Assembly: GCF_001083805.1 (NCBI RefSeq)
Contig: NZ_JXSK01000001.1
Coordinates: 124,001 to 188,000 of the forward strand
DNA length: 64,000 nucleotides
Direction: 5' to 3'
Origin: Photorhabdus luminescens subsp. luminescens
Lineage (GTDB): Bacteria; Pseudomonadota; Gammaproteobacteria; Enterobacterales; Enterobacteriaceae
Positions 36,961 through 46,705 of the stretch are shown in pieces. The translations under genes and the position numbers were made by a program. How positions within the stretch are numbered: the stretch's first letter is position 1; every line of letters starts with the position of its first letter. The notes under the pieces are model-generated. The model saw only the letters and a program-made list of their open reading frames with translations. It was not told where the DNA came from and ran no database searches.

Positions 36961-37853
36961 GATTGACGCTTCTCCTTATGCTGACTCTGCCTTGGCGGAA
37001 CATGATGATCACGACCATAAAATACGGCTGCGCGTTCATCATCAGTAATAACAGTCAAGGAGCGTGGATCATCATCATCATGTAATTCCGGGCCGGATAA
37101 ATTAATATGACGAAGTACTCCACCAAAAGTCATCTCTAAATTTTTTTGGGTGAAGGTTGTTTCTGTTGGTCCACTTGCCAGAACCGTCCGGTTGATTAGG
37201 ATAACATGATCGCAGAATTCAGGCACACTACCAAGGTTATGTGTAGAAACCAGAACCAGATGGCCCTCATCACGTAAATCACATAATAGGTCAATGATGG
37301 CATTTTCCGTTTTTACATCAACACCAGTAAAAGGTTCATCCAGTAATAGAACTTTGCCTTCCTGAGCCAGAGCCCTTGCAAGAAAAACCCGTTTTTTCTG
37401 TCCGCCTGAGAGTTCTCCAATCTGTCGGTTGCGTAGGGCCGTTAAGCCGACGCGTTCAAGTGCTTCATTAACAGCTTGGTGGTCTCTTTTACTTGGGATT
37501 CTTAGGAATCCCATTTTCCCGTAGCGGCCCATCATCACGACATCAGAAACTAATACTGGAAAGTTCCAGTCGACTTCTTCTGTCTGAGGGACATATGCAA
37601 TAACATTTTTCTTCAAAGCACTTTTGACTGGCATATCACTCAGAGTGACTTTTCCTTGAGATGGGTTTACTAGTCCCATGATGGTCTTAAACAATGTGGA
37701 TTTACCACTACCGTTAATTCCCACCAACGCACAAATAGAGCCGCCAGTGATAGAAAAACTTGCATCATAAATAGCTGTGTGACCGTTGTTATAAGTCACA
37801 GTAGCGTCATCAACGACTAAATGAGGACGTTCAAACAGCGTATTGCTATTCAT
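36957..37853 (-). CDS. yfeB: Iron/manganese ABC transporter ATP-binding protein YfeB
   Basis: Cytoplasmic ATPase of the Yfe importer, 298 residues. The Walker A motif [10 protein letters not shown]-loop [14 protein letters not shown], signature [15 protein letters not shown], Walker [13 protein letters not shown] and the H-loop STHN are all present. The C-terminal tail is rich in Asp/His ([25 protein letters not shown]). Overlaps yfeC and yfeA by four bases each. Confidence 0.96.
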   Translation of the reverse strand: MNSNTLFERPHLVVDDATVTYNNGHTAIYDASFSITGGSICALVGINGSGKSTLFKTIMGLVNPSQGKVTLSDMPVKSALKKNVIAYVPQTEEVDWNFPVLVSDVVMMGRYGKMGFLRIPSKRDHQAVNEALERVGLTALRNRQIGELSGGQKKRVFLARALAQEGKVLLLDEPFTGVDVKTENAIIDLLCDLRDEGHLVLVSTHNLGSVPEFCDHVILINRTVLASGPTETTFTQKNLEMTFGGVLRHINLSGPELHDDDDPRSLTVITDDERAAVFYGRDHHVPPRQSQHKEKRQS

Positions 37854-38770
37854 TGATTAAATCCTTTTGCGATTGTATCTACAGTCTTATTCAGTAAATC
37901 AATATAAGTTGGTACTGGGCCGCCACTGCCGGAGAGTGAATCTACATAAAGAACGCCGCCATAACGGGCATCTGTTTCTTTACTGACTTGTTTAGCTGGT
38001 TTATCTGAAATGGTACTTTCGCTAAACACAACGGGGATTTTGTTCGCTCTTACAGTATCAATGACATGACGAACTTGTTGTGGTGAACCTTGTTCTTCTG
38101 CATTAATTGGCCATAGATAAACTTCTTTGAATTGGTAATCTTTAGCCAAATAGCTAAAAGCCCCTTCACTGGTGACTAACCAACGTTGATCTTGTGGAAT
38201 ACGGGAAAGACGTTCTCTCAGTGGAGAATCCAGTTGGGCGATTTTTTCAGCGTAGGCTTTGGCATTCCTATTATAAATTTCTGCATTATCAGGATCGTAT
38301 TTCACAAATGCTTGGCGGATATTCTCGATATAGACCAAAGCATTTGTGGGTGACATCCAAGCGTGAGGATTCGGATTCCCGTTGTAAGGCCCTTCACGGA
38401 TGGGGAGTGGTTCAATACCGTCAGTAATAACAACGGCAGGTACATCTTTAAGATTTTCAAAGAAGCGTTCAAACCAGCGTTCTAGATTTAGCCCATTCCA
38501 AAGGATCAAATCAGCATGTTGAGATTTTATAATATCTTTTGGGGTAGGTTGGTAATCATGGATTTCAGCGCCAGGTTTAGTAATTGATTCAACAATCGCC
38601 GCATCACCTGCTACGTTTTGCGCTATATCCTGGATGATAGTAAAGGTAGTGACAACTTTGAATTGTTTGGCGGCAGATACCTTCTGACTAAATAAAACTA
38701 TAGATAAAAGAATCAATGTAATTCCCAGTACAGGGGGGGAAAGCAAAAGTAGAGAAAGTTTTTTCTTCAT
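37850..38770 (-). CDS. yfeA: Iron/manganese ABC transporter substrate-binding protein YfeA
   Basis: Periplasmic metal-binding protein of cluster A-I, 306 residues from the ATG at 38770. A signal peptide ends near KVSA-AKQFK. The metal ligands of the family are visible: His in [13 protein letters not shown], His in NPHAWMSP, Glu in [13 protein letters not shown] and Asp in VDSLSG. It delivers Mn2+ and Fe2+ to YfeBCD; in Yersinia the operon is repressed by Fur with iron or manganese. First gene of the operon, with a Fur-like box 35 bases upstream. Confidence 0.95.
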   Translation of the reverse strand: MKKKLSLLLLSPPVLGITLILLSIVLFSQKVSAAKQFKVVTTFTIIQDIAQNVAGDAAIVESITKPGAEIHDYQPTPKDIIKSQHADLILWNGLNLERWFERFFENLKDVPAVVITDGIEPLPIREGPYNGNPNPHAWMSPTNALVYIENIRQAFVKYDPDNAEIYNRNAKAYAEKIAQLDSPLRERLSRIPQDQRWLVTSEGAFSYLAKDYQFKEVYLWPINAEEQGSPQQVRHVIDTVRANKIPVVFSESTISDKPAKQVSKETDARYGGVLYVDSLSGSGGPVPTYIDLLNKTVDTIAKGFNQ

Positions 38771-38804
38771 CAATTCAAGCCTTACTTGTTATAAGTATAT
38801 ATAT

Positions 38805-38823
38805 GATAACGATTATCAATATC
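38805..38823 (-). promoter_or_regulatory. Fur box upstream of yfeABCD
   Basis: GATAACGATTATCAATATC matches 16 of the 19 positions of the classical Fur box and continues as an ATC-rich repeat. It sits 35 bases before the yfeA ATG, where a repressor would cover the promoter. The yfe operon is Fur-regulated in Yersinia. Confidence 0.72.
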
Positions 38824-38991
38824 ATTTAAGTAAAGTCAAGATTATAAAATTTGGGAATAGTGATTGTTGCAATCGTCATTCCATATGATATGAACACGAA
38901 TACAGTGAAAAGTTAAGTAAAAATATTTTTAGATTATAAACGAAATTGTATATGCTGCGCTTTAGTAAAATTTGATCCAGAGGATTATAGG

Positions 38992-39660
38992 GTGAAATTA
39001 AGACTGAGCTTTGTGGCACTGGTCGTGCTGTTAGTCGGTTGTGCTGAGAGAAATACTCAGCAAACAAATGCGGGTAAACGGTTCGGTCAGCAACGTATGC
39101 TGAGCAATACTGCCAACGCAGCTAGAATTTCTTCTTTCCCTCCAACGCCTTTTGACACATTTATTCAACAGGCATCCAATCGGTACGGTGTTGATGAAAC
39201 GCTTATCAGAGCTATTATTCAAGTTGAATCCGGTTTTCGCCCTGATGCAGTCAGTAAATCGAATGCAATTGGCCTTATGCAGATTAAAGCATCGACAGCA
39301 GGGCGGGATGTGTATCGACAGAAAGGGCGTCTTGGTCAGCCGACAACGCGTGAGTTGAAAGATCCTAAAACCAATATTGATCTTGGCACTGCTTATATTA
39401 GTATTCTGAAAGAGCAACATCTGGCAGGTATTGATAACCCTGAGACTCTCTACTATGCCACTATTGTTGCTTACGTAAATGGTGCGGGTGCTCTTTTGCG
39501 GACTTTTAATGTGGATCGTCAATTAGCCGTTAATAAAATAAACCGCATGACGCCGGATGAGTTTTATCAGTATGTTCAGGATAATCATCCTGCACCTCAG
39601 GCTCCACGCTATTTATGGAAAGTAAAAAAGGCTTATCGTTCGTTAGTAATTGCAGATTGA
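38992..39660 (+). CDS. emtA: Membrane-bound lytic murein transglycosylase E
   Basis: Outer-membrane lipoprotein that cleaves peptidoglycan with 1,6-anhydro product formation. 222 residues from a GTG start with AGGATTATAGG upstream; E. coli EmtA has 203. Signal peptide with lipobox LLVGC (lipid-bearing Cys17). The SLT domain (about 65-215) has catalytic Glu in IIQVESGFRPDAV, then SNAIGLMQIKASTAGRDVYR, YVNGAGALLRTF and NHPAPQAPRYLWKV. The extra length is in the linker after the Cys. It is divergent from yfeA. Enzyme type is inferred from close similarity. Confidence 0.92.
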   Translation: MKLRLSFVALVVLLVGCAERNTQQTNAGKRFGQQRMLSNTANAARISSFPPTPFDTFIQQASNRYGVDETLIRAIIQVESGFRPDAVSKSNAIGLMQIKASTAGRDVYRQKGRLGQPTTRELKDPKTNIDLGTAYISILKEQHLAGIDNPETLYYATIVAYVNGAGALLRTFNVDRQLAVNKINRMTPDEFYQYVQDNHPAPQAPRYLWKVKKAYRSLVIAD

Positions 39661-40609
39661 GTTGCTGATAAAAATGACGATTCTATTTGCGACAGCCTCG
39701 CGTTGGGTGAGGGTTTACGGTGGTTTTTGTTAAATTTAACTGCGAAAGACTTGCCCTCAATTGATAGTGGATGTTGGGAGATAAAATAATCCCTCCTTTG
39801 GTACTGGTTGTGGAGGAGGGGGCTTTAATATATGTGTTCACTGGTGTTTACAAGCTAAAAGGTATAAGACCTCATTTCAATTTACATCATGCGATGGTAA
39901 ATATCGTTTGATATCCGATAATTCATGTCTAAAGAAGGGCTCTCTTAGAATATGTTGCTTAATGATCAATACGGTATTTCACCAATGTTGATCTCAGCTA
40001 TATTATAATAAAAATAATATAGCTAGGTTGATTCTAATTAGAAATTATTTCCTTATGGAGTTAAAGGTAATTAACTTTTACATTAATTATATCGATTTAT
40101 TATCATGAAATAACATATGCTGAAATTAATTTTAGCCTGAACTTATATTTTAAAGTAATTAAATATACGGGATATCTTTGTAAATGTTTAATAAGTTGTA
40201 TTTGATGTGGCATGTCATCTACTCCTTGTGAGAATAAAAAATATTATTTTACAGTAAGTTATCAAAGTAAGCTCGTGTTAATAGTCGTTAATGATTTTAG
40301 TCTAAACTATGGAATTAAGCGTCAATCAAAAGTGCTTATCCAAAAAATAAGGATGAAATAGAACATATACTTACGTTTCATGAATGACTGTTTCCCGTTA
40401 TTGGGGAAGTTATCATTGCGGAATTGCCAATTAAAGAATTTATTTACATTCAATTCCAAAGAGGAAACGTTGTCTGAATATTTTAATTGATGTTTAACGT
40501 GCCCGTTTTTATTCCGTCTAGGGTAAGTGGGACAAAAATAAAAAAACACTTGTGATGATTGCCAAGAATGATAGTTGCCAAATATCTAACAGATTTATTG
40601 AGGTAGTAG
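39661..40609. other. Long AT-rich intergenic region upstream of the synthetase
   Basis: Nearly 950 bases without a convincing gene. Just after emtA is a GC-rich imperfect inverted repeat (CCCTCC at 39791, GGAGGG at 39815) that may terminate emtA. The rest is very AT-rich, a pattern typical of H-NS-silenced promoters. A poor promoter candidate, TTGCCA (40559-40564) with TATCTA 18 bases on, lies just before the synthetase start, which is preceded by GAGG. A 75-codon minus-strand frame (40322-40549) looks random. Confidence 0.4.
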
Positions 40610-43600
40610 ATGAAAGATAGTATTACTAAAAAAGCGGAAAGTGTTCTTAAATCCGCATTCCTCTCTCAGACATCAGAAAATATAACCAATAATGTAAAAA
40701 ATGTACCTGCTCTGTCACGTAGCTGCGTCATAGTCGGGGGAACGACCCTCGCAGTGTTCTGCGCCGAACAAATTCAAGCGGCTGGGCATACGATACAAGC
40801 AATGCTGACTACCGATACCGTTCTGCAAACATGGGCTACTCGGCAAGGGATAGTTTGTGTGAGCTCTGTTGAGGCATTACAAGCTCAAATTGCGCAACAC
40901 CCTGTAGATTGGCTTTTCTCAATCGTTAATCCGATTATCCTGCCTATGTCGCTGATTGGGCAGATTCGCGGCGGTGCTTTTAATTATCACAATAGCCCCT
41001 TGCCACGTTATGCGGGCAGTCATGCAACTTCTTGGGCTCTGTTAGCGCGGGAGACACATTATGCCGTTTCGTGGCATTGCATTGAGGCGGGGGTGGACAC
41101 CGGTGATATTGCCGTGCAATGGCCGGTATCTATCGAGGAACACGATAATGCATTTTCATTAAATCTGAAATGTTATCAGGCAGCTCAAGAAGGGTTTATT
41201 AAACTACTTCGAGATCTTGAGCAGGGAAAGTTGACGACTTATCCGCAAGATCTGACACAACGGAGTTTTTATGCTCAGTCCCGTCGTCCCGATAGTGGGG
41301 GGTATCTATGTTGGCAGCAGCCGGGTGAGGCACTTTCAGCTTTAGTACGGGCGTTAGATTTTGGCGAAAATTATTTAAATCCACTGGGTTGTCCGAAACT
41401 GTTACTGAAATGGGGCACAGTGCGGATTTCCTGGCTTCAACGATTGAATCACTATTCTGGGGGGGCGCCCGGTACATTGATTGATGTAGAGGAGGATGCC
41501 TGGCAGGTAACAACCGGAAGTGAGGATGTTCGGATCGGAGGGTTTGCCACACTTGAGGGTAAGGTACTGTCCGCCGGGGAGCTTGCCGATATATCAGAAC
41601 TCAGGCCAGGCAAGCAATTACCTCTGCTTGCCCCACAGCAGGTTGAAAATGTAAAAGATACTCTCCAGGCACTCGCGCCCAGTGAATCATTCTGGCGTGA
41701 GCGTCTTGCCTCTTTACTTCCACTGCAATTACCTTTCGAAACTGTCGGAAAGTCAGCAGCACCTAAATGGGCATTGAGTGTCTGGCAACCTCCGTTGTTA
41801 AAGAATGATGAAAAAGCCCCATTGCAAACGTTGTTACAAACATTTGCTATTTATCTTGCGCGTTTGACTCATCAGACCGAATTCCAAATCGGCTGGTGTG
41901 TGGATAGGGTAAAAGATGAACCAGAGGTGTTGTCTGGTTTAGCGCCAGTGGTGCCAATGACTGTTAAGGTGGAGTTTGATCAGCCTTGGTATGCGGTAGC
42001 AAGCTGGATGAATGATGAGCTTGTACGGTTGGCGCAGCATCGTACATTTTGCCGTGATCTCCTTTCTCGTGCTCCTTCACTGTGTGCTATCCCTGCATTA
42101 GCTACAAACCACCCGTGGCGGGTTGCTGTTTCTTTCGTACCGGATGACAAACCGTGGGAGCAGAATGCGTTAGGTGAATTGCTGACACTCCAGATGAATA
42201 CTCAGGGCAGTTTTCGCTGGATCTACGATATAAATCGTTTGAGTACGGAAGTGGTTCAGCGGATGAGTGAGCATTTACAGGTGTTGGCATCATCGGCAGA
42301 AGAAAAAAATGACATCCCCGTCTGGCAACTTAATTTGTTGCCTGAAGCTGAACGCACGTTGCTGCTGGAAACCTGGAATGCAACCCAGACACGATACCGT
42401 GACCAAACATGCATTCACCGGTTGTTTGAGCAACAGGCAGAGAAAACCCCTGACGCGATAGCGCTGGCGTATGAAGAACGCATTCTCAGTTATGCCGAAT
42501 TAAATGCCCGTGCTAATCGGCTGGCGCATCAACTGATTACATTGGGAATCGCCCCAGAGCAGCGGGTGGCAATTTGCGCCGCGAGTTCGCCAGCACGAAT
42601 AGTGGGACTGTTGGCAGTACTAAAAGCTGGTGGTGCCTATGTACCGCTAGACCCGGCTTATCCGGGGGAACGTCTGGTTCATATTTTAACCGATGCTGCG
42701 CCGGTTATTGTACTGGCGGATAATACTGGACGTGCCGCGTTAGGCGAAAAAGTGTTAGCGGCGTTAACTGTACTGGATCCGAACATCCTATCTGATCAGC
42801 CGGATAGCAACCCGCAAGTACCGGCATTAACCCCACGCCATCTGGCGTATGTAATTTATACCTCCGGTTCAACCGGCATACCAAAAGGCGTGATGGTCGA
42901 ACATCGTGGGCTGGTTAACCTTATTCAGGAAAAAATTGCTCAGTTTGATATCCATCCGGGTAGCCGGATGTTGCAGTTTGCTTCATTTGGCTTTGATGCC
43001 AGCGTCTGGGAAACCATGATGGCATTGTGCAGTGGGGCCGCTTTGGCGATCCCTGCTGATACAGTTCGTCAGGAGCCCCGTTATCTCTGGCATTATCTGG
43101 AAGAGCAAGCGATAACTCACGCTTGCTTGACCCCGGCCCTGCTCCGGGAAGGGACCGATTTGCCGGAGATGACGATAAGACCGACGTTGATACTCGGTGG
43201 CGAGGCACCCAGCGCAACGCTGCTTCAAGCCCTGAGCCGTCGGGCAACGGTGTTTAATGCCTATGGCCCGACAGAAATCACGGTGTGTGCGGCCGTTTGG
43301 CGTTGTCCGTCAGACTACACTGAGGGTGTCATTGCTATTGGGCGTCCGACAGCGAACACACAGGTTTATTTGCTGAATACTGACGGTCAGCCGGTACCGT
43401 TAGGCGCGGTTGGAGAGCTCTATATTGGCGGCGTGGGGGTGGCGCGAGGCTATCTCAACCGCCCTGATTTGACGGCGGAACGTTTTCTGGCAGATCCGTT
43501 TAGCGATAAGCCGGATGCCCGCCTGTACCGCACCGGGGATTTGGCTCGCTACCTGCCGGATGGCAATCTGGAATTCTTGGGCCGTAATGACCAACAGGTG

Positions 43601-46600
43601 AAAATCCGCGGTTTCCGCATTGAACCGGGGGAAATCGAAGCTCGATTGCTGGAACACCCGGCGGTGAGCGAAGCGTTAGTGCTGGCTTTGGGCGACAGTC
43701 AGGATAAACGGTTGGCGGCTTATGTGGTGGCAGAAGCCGATGATCGGCTGGTTAACAGCTTGCGTGCCTATCTGAGTGCCATTTTGCCGGATTATATGGT
43801 GCCGACAGCTTTTGTACGTCTGGATACCTTCCCGTTGACGCCGAACGGCAAACTGGATCGCCGGGCGCTACCGGCGCCGGGGGAAAATGCCTTTGCTCGG
43901 CAGGTTTATGCAGCACCACAAGGGGAGATAGAAACTTTGCTTGCTGTCATTTGGAGCGAGTTGTTGGGTATTGAACAGGTCAGCCGACACGACAGTTTCT
44001 TTGCCTTGGGCGGTCATTCGCTGTTGGCAGTGCGGATGATTGAACGTCTGCGTAATGCGGGGTTAACGCTGGCGGTGCGTGATTTATTCCAATTCCCGGT
44101 GTTATCTGAATTTGCCCAAACAGTAGGACAATCACCGGCGGTGGTGGTGCCAGCGCATGTCGTGACGCCGGCAACCACGGCACTGACACCCGACATGTTG
44201 CCGTTGACTGATCTCACTCAGTCTGAGATTGACCATATCATTGCGCAAGTACCGGGTGGGGTTGCCAATATTCAGGATATTTATGGTTTGTCACCGTTAC
44301 AGGATGGCATTTTGTTCCACCATCTGTTGGCAAATAAAGGTGACCCGTATCTATTTGTTAGCCAGATGACCTTTGCTGACCGATCTCTGTTGGACAGCTA
44401 TTTAGTGGCGGTGCAACAGGTGGTTAATCGCCACGATATTCTGCGTACCGCCTTTGCCTGGCAAGGATTATCAGCGCCGGTACAAGTGGTTTGGCGTCAG
44501 GCGCAATTGTCAGTCACTGAACTGACACTAAACCCGATTGATGGACCGGTCCGTGACCAATTAGCTCAACATTTTGCCCCACATCACCATCGCCTCGACT
44601 TGAACCAAGCACCCTTGCTGCATTTTGCGGTAGCGCAGGAGGACGATGGCCGTTGGAGCGTAGTGCAATTGCTGCATCATCTGATTGGCGACCATACGAC
44701 GCTGGAAGTGATGAATGGTGAAATTCAGGCTTATCTTGTTGGACAGGTAGAGAACCTGCCTGTGCCGATTCCTTTCCGCAATCTGGTGGCTCAGGCCCGG
44801 TTGGGGGTGAGTCAGGTCGAACATACCCGCTTCTTTACTGATATGTTGTCTGAGGTGGATCAACCGACGCTGCCATTTGGGTTGACAGGGGTACATTGGG
44901 ATGGTTCGCAGGTGACAGAATCGTACCGGATGTTACCCGCTACGTTGAATGACCGCCTGCGCAGTCAGGCCCGGCGTCTGGGCGTCAGTTTGGCGGCTTT
45001 GTGCCATTTGGCCTGGGCACAGGTGTTGTCACGTACCAGCGGACAGGCGAAAGTAGTGTTCGGCACCGTACTGTTTGGGCGGATGCAGGCCGCTGACAGC
45101 GGTATGGGGCTGTTTATCAATACCTTGCCGTTACGACTGGATATAAATGATACCTCGGTACAGAACAGTGTACAGGCTGCGCATACCCGGCTGGCGGAAT
45201 TGTTGGATCATGAACATGCGTCACTGGCATTGGCTCAGCGTTGCAGTAGAGTGCCGGGGGAAATCCCGCTCTTCAGTGCTTTATTGAACTATCGACATAA
45301 TGATCAACTGACGATCCCAAATAAAGTCGTGCCGGGTATTGAATTCCTTGGCTCGCAGGAGAGAACTAACTATCCCTTTGTGCTGTGTGTGGAAGACGGT
45401 GGTTTTAGTTTAGGATTAACTGCTCAAGTGGTACAGCCGTTTGAGTCGGAACGGGTATGCGGTTATATGCAACAGGCGCTAGAAAGCCTGACAACGGCGC
45501 TTGAACAATGTCCAGAGACACCGGTAAAAACATTGAATATCTTGCCGGCAGCGGAGAAAAAGCTGCTGCTGGAAACCTGGAATGCAACCGAAACATCGTA
45601 TCCAGATCACGGTTGTATTCACCGACTGTTTGAGCAATGGGCAGAGAACAATCCAGATGCCACGGCGTTGGTGTATGAAGAACACACCCTCAGCTATGCC
45701 GAGCTCAATGCCCGAGCTAATCGTCTGGCGCATCAATTGATAGCGTTGGGAGTCACGCCGGACCAACGGGTGGCGGTTTGCGTGTCACGTTCACCGGCAA
45801 TGGTGGTAGGAGTATTAGCGGTGCTGAAAGCCGGGGGCGCCTACGTGCCGCTGGATCCGGTTTATACCGGTGAGCGTCTGGCGTATATCCTGACTGATGC
45901 CGCCCCCGCTATTTTACTGGCGGATAACGTCGGGCGTGATGCGCTGGGAGAGGATGCGCTGGCAAGGCTGACCGTACTTGACCCGAATAGTCTGCCTGAT
46001 CAACCGGGCAGTAACCCGCAGGTGCCAACATTGACGGCACAGCATCTGGCCTATGTGATTTACACCTCGGGTTCGACCGGCACACCGAAAGGGGTAATGG
46101 TAGAGCATCGTCATATCCTGCGTTTGTTCGACGCCACTGAATCCTGGTATCACTTTAACCGGCAAGATATTTGGTGCCTGTTCCATTCCATTGCGTTTGA
46201 CTTCTCGGTGTGGGAATTATGGGGAGCCTTACGCTACGGCGCTAAACTGGTATTGGTCCCACACGCGATTGCCCGTTCGCCCCAGGAGCTGCATCAATTC
46301 GTGTGTCAGCACGGCATCACGGTGTTGAATCAGACCCCCAGCGCCTTCAAAGCCTTTATTGCCAGTTATGTCGCCAATCCGTTACCGGACTGCTTGCGCT
46401 ATATCATCTTTGGCGGGGAAGCACTTGATCCGAGTATTCTGAAACCGTGGTATGCCCTGCGTGAGGAGACATTGCCTCAATTGGTGAATATGTACGGTAT
46501 CACGGAGACCACGGTTCACGTCACTTACCGGGCACTGAATCGCCATGATGTGGAACAGACAACGAGTCCTATTGGTACGCGGATCCCGGACTTAACCCTC

Positions 46601-46705
46601 TATCTGCTGGATAAATATCGTCAGCCAGTGCCGTTAGGTACCGTAGGTGAGTTATATATTGGCGGGGCCGGTGTGGCACGGGTTATCTCAATCGCCCTGA
46701 ACTGA
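40610..46705 (+). CDS. Giant N-formylating nonribosomal peptide synthetase, part 1 (loading module and most of module 2; ends at frameshift)
   Basis: First 2031 residues of a giant NRPS. Domains (DNA positions approximate): formyltransferase 40721-41600, with the Asn/His/Asp triad N125, H127 (FNYHNSPLP) and D163 (GVDTGD) and a formyltransferase C-terminal subdomain; a half condensation domain 41689-42340 (only the C-terminal lobe, from FWRERLASL, no HHxxxDG); adenylation A1 42410-43890 (YTSGSTGIPKG, NAYGPTE); carrier T1 with phosphopantetheine Ser1137 (GGHSLL, codon 44018); dual condensation/epimerisation C2 44200-45560 (HHLLANKGD plus HHLIGDH); A2 from 45613, pocket read as DFWNIGMVH, the Thr code. 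The frame ends early: at 46680-46682 three Gs stand where four are expected (GVARGYLNRPE becomes GVARVISIALN-stop). Resembles kolossin A synthetase of Photorhabdus TTO1. Start ATG follows GAGG. Confidence 0.93.
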   Translation: MKDSITKKAESVLKSAFLSQTSENITNNVKNVPALSRSCVIVGGTTLAVFCAEQIQAAGHTIQAMLTTDTVLQTWATRQGIVCVSSVEALQAQIAQHPVDWLFSIVNPIILPMSLIGQIRGGAFNYHNSPLPRYAGSHATSWALLARETHYAVSWHCIEAGVDTGDIAVQWPVSIEEHDNAFSLNLKCYQAAQEGFIKLLRDLEQGKLTTYPQDLTQRSFYAQSRRPDSGGYLCWQQPGEALSALVRALDFGENYLNPLGCPKLLLKWGTVRISWLQRLNHYSGGAPGTLIDVEEDAWQVTTGSEDVRIGGFATLEGKVLSAGELADISELRPGKQLPLLAPQQVENVKDTLQALAPSESFWRERLASLLPLQLPFETVGKSAAPKWALSVWQPPLLKNDEKAPLQTLLQTFAIYLARLTHQTEFQIGWCVDRVKDEPEVLSGLAPVVPMTVKVEFDQPWYAVASWMNDELVRLAQHRTFCRDLLSRAPSLCAIPALATNHPWRVAVSFVPDDKPWEQNALGELLTLQMNTQGSFRWIYDINRLSTEVVQRMSEHLQVLASSAEEKNDIPVWQLNLLPEAERTLLLETWNATQTRYRDQTCIHRLFEQQAEKTPDAIALAYEERILSYAELNARANRLAHQLITLGIAPEQRVAICAASSPARIVGLLAVLKAGGAYVPLDPAYPGERLVHILTDAAPVIVLADNTGRAALGEKVLAALTVLDPNILSDQPDSNPQVPALTPRHLAYVIYTSGSTGIPKGVMVEHRGLVNLIQEKIAQFDIHPGSRMLQFASFGFDASVWETMMALCSGAALAIPADTVRQEPRYLWHYLEEQAITHACLTPALLREGTDLPEMTIRPTLILGGEAPSATLLQALSRRATVFNAYGPTEITVCAAVWRCPSDYTEGVIAIGRPTANTQVYLLNTDGQPVPLGAVGELYIGGVGVARGYLNRPDLTAERFLADPFSDKPDARLYRTGDLARYLPDGNLEFLGRNDQQVKIRGFRIEPGEIEARLLEHPAVSEALVLALGDSQDKRLAAYVVAEADDRLVNSLRAYLSAILPDYMVPTAFVRLDTFPLTPNGKLDRRALPAPGENAFARQVYAAPQGEIETLLAVIWSELLGIEQVSRHDSFFALGGHSLLAVRMIERLRNAGLTLAVRDLFQFPVLSEFAQTVGQSPAVVVPAHVVTPATTALTPDMLPLTDLTQSEIDHIIAQVPGGVANIQDIYGLSPLQDGILFHHLLANKGDPYLFVSQMTFADRSLLDSYLVAVQQVVNRHDILRTAFAWQGLSAPVQVVWRQAQLSVTELTLNPIDGPVRDQLAQHFAPHHHRLDLNQAPLLHFAVAQEDDGRWSVVQLLHHLIGDHTTLEVMNGEIQAYLVGQVENLPVPIPFRNLVAQARLGVSQVEHTRFFTDMLSEVDQPTLPFGLTGVHWDGSQVTESYRMLPATLNDRLRSQARRLGVSLAALCHLAWAQVLSRTSGQAKVVFGTVLFGRMQAADSGMGLFINTLPLRLDINDTSVQNSVQAAHTRLAELLDHEHASLALAQRCSRVPGEIPLFSALLNYRHNDQLTIPNKVVPGIEFLGSQERTNYPFVLCVEDGGFSLGLTAQVVQPFESERVCGYMQQALESLTTALEQCPETPVKTLNILPAAEKKLLLETWNATETSYPDHGCIHRLFEQWAENNPDATALVYEEHTLSYAELNARANRLAHQLIALGVTPDQRVAVCVSRSPAMVVGVLAVLKAGGAYVPLDPVYTGERLAYILTDAAPAILLADNVGRDALGEDALARLTVLDPNSLPDQPGSNPQVPTLTAQHLAYVIYTSGSTGTPKGVMVEHRHILRLFDATESWYHFNRQDIWCLFHSIAFDFSVWELWGALRYGAKLVLVPHAIARSPQELHQFVCQHGITVLNQTPSAFKAFIASYVANPLPDCLRYIIFGGEALDPSILKPWYALREETLPQLVNMYGITETTVHVTYRALNRHDVEQTTSPIGTRIPDLTLYLLDKYRQPVPLGTVGELYIGGAGVARVISIALN
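42410..44100 (+). repeat. Module repeat unit, copy 1 (A1-T1)
   Basis: This A-T segment is nearly identical in DNA sequence to the A3-T3 segment 6,390 bases downstream, with long exact runs around the A3-A5 motifs. Such copies arise by module duplication or gene conversion and can collapse in short-read assembly. Confidence 0.75.

Noticed and set aside
40322-40549. 75-codon minus-strand frame upstream of the synthetase
   Set aside because: Hydrophobic and random-looking, in AT-rich sequence, without a convincing start site.
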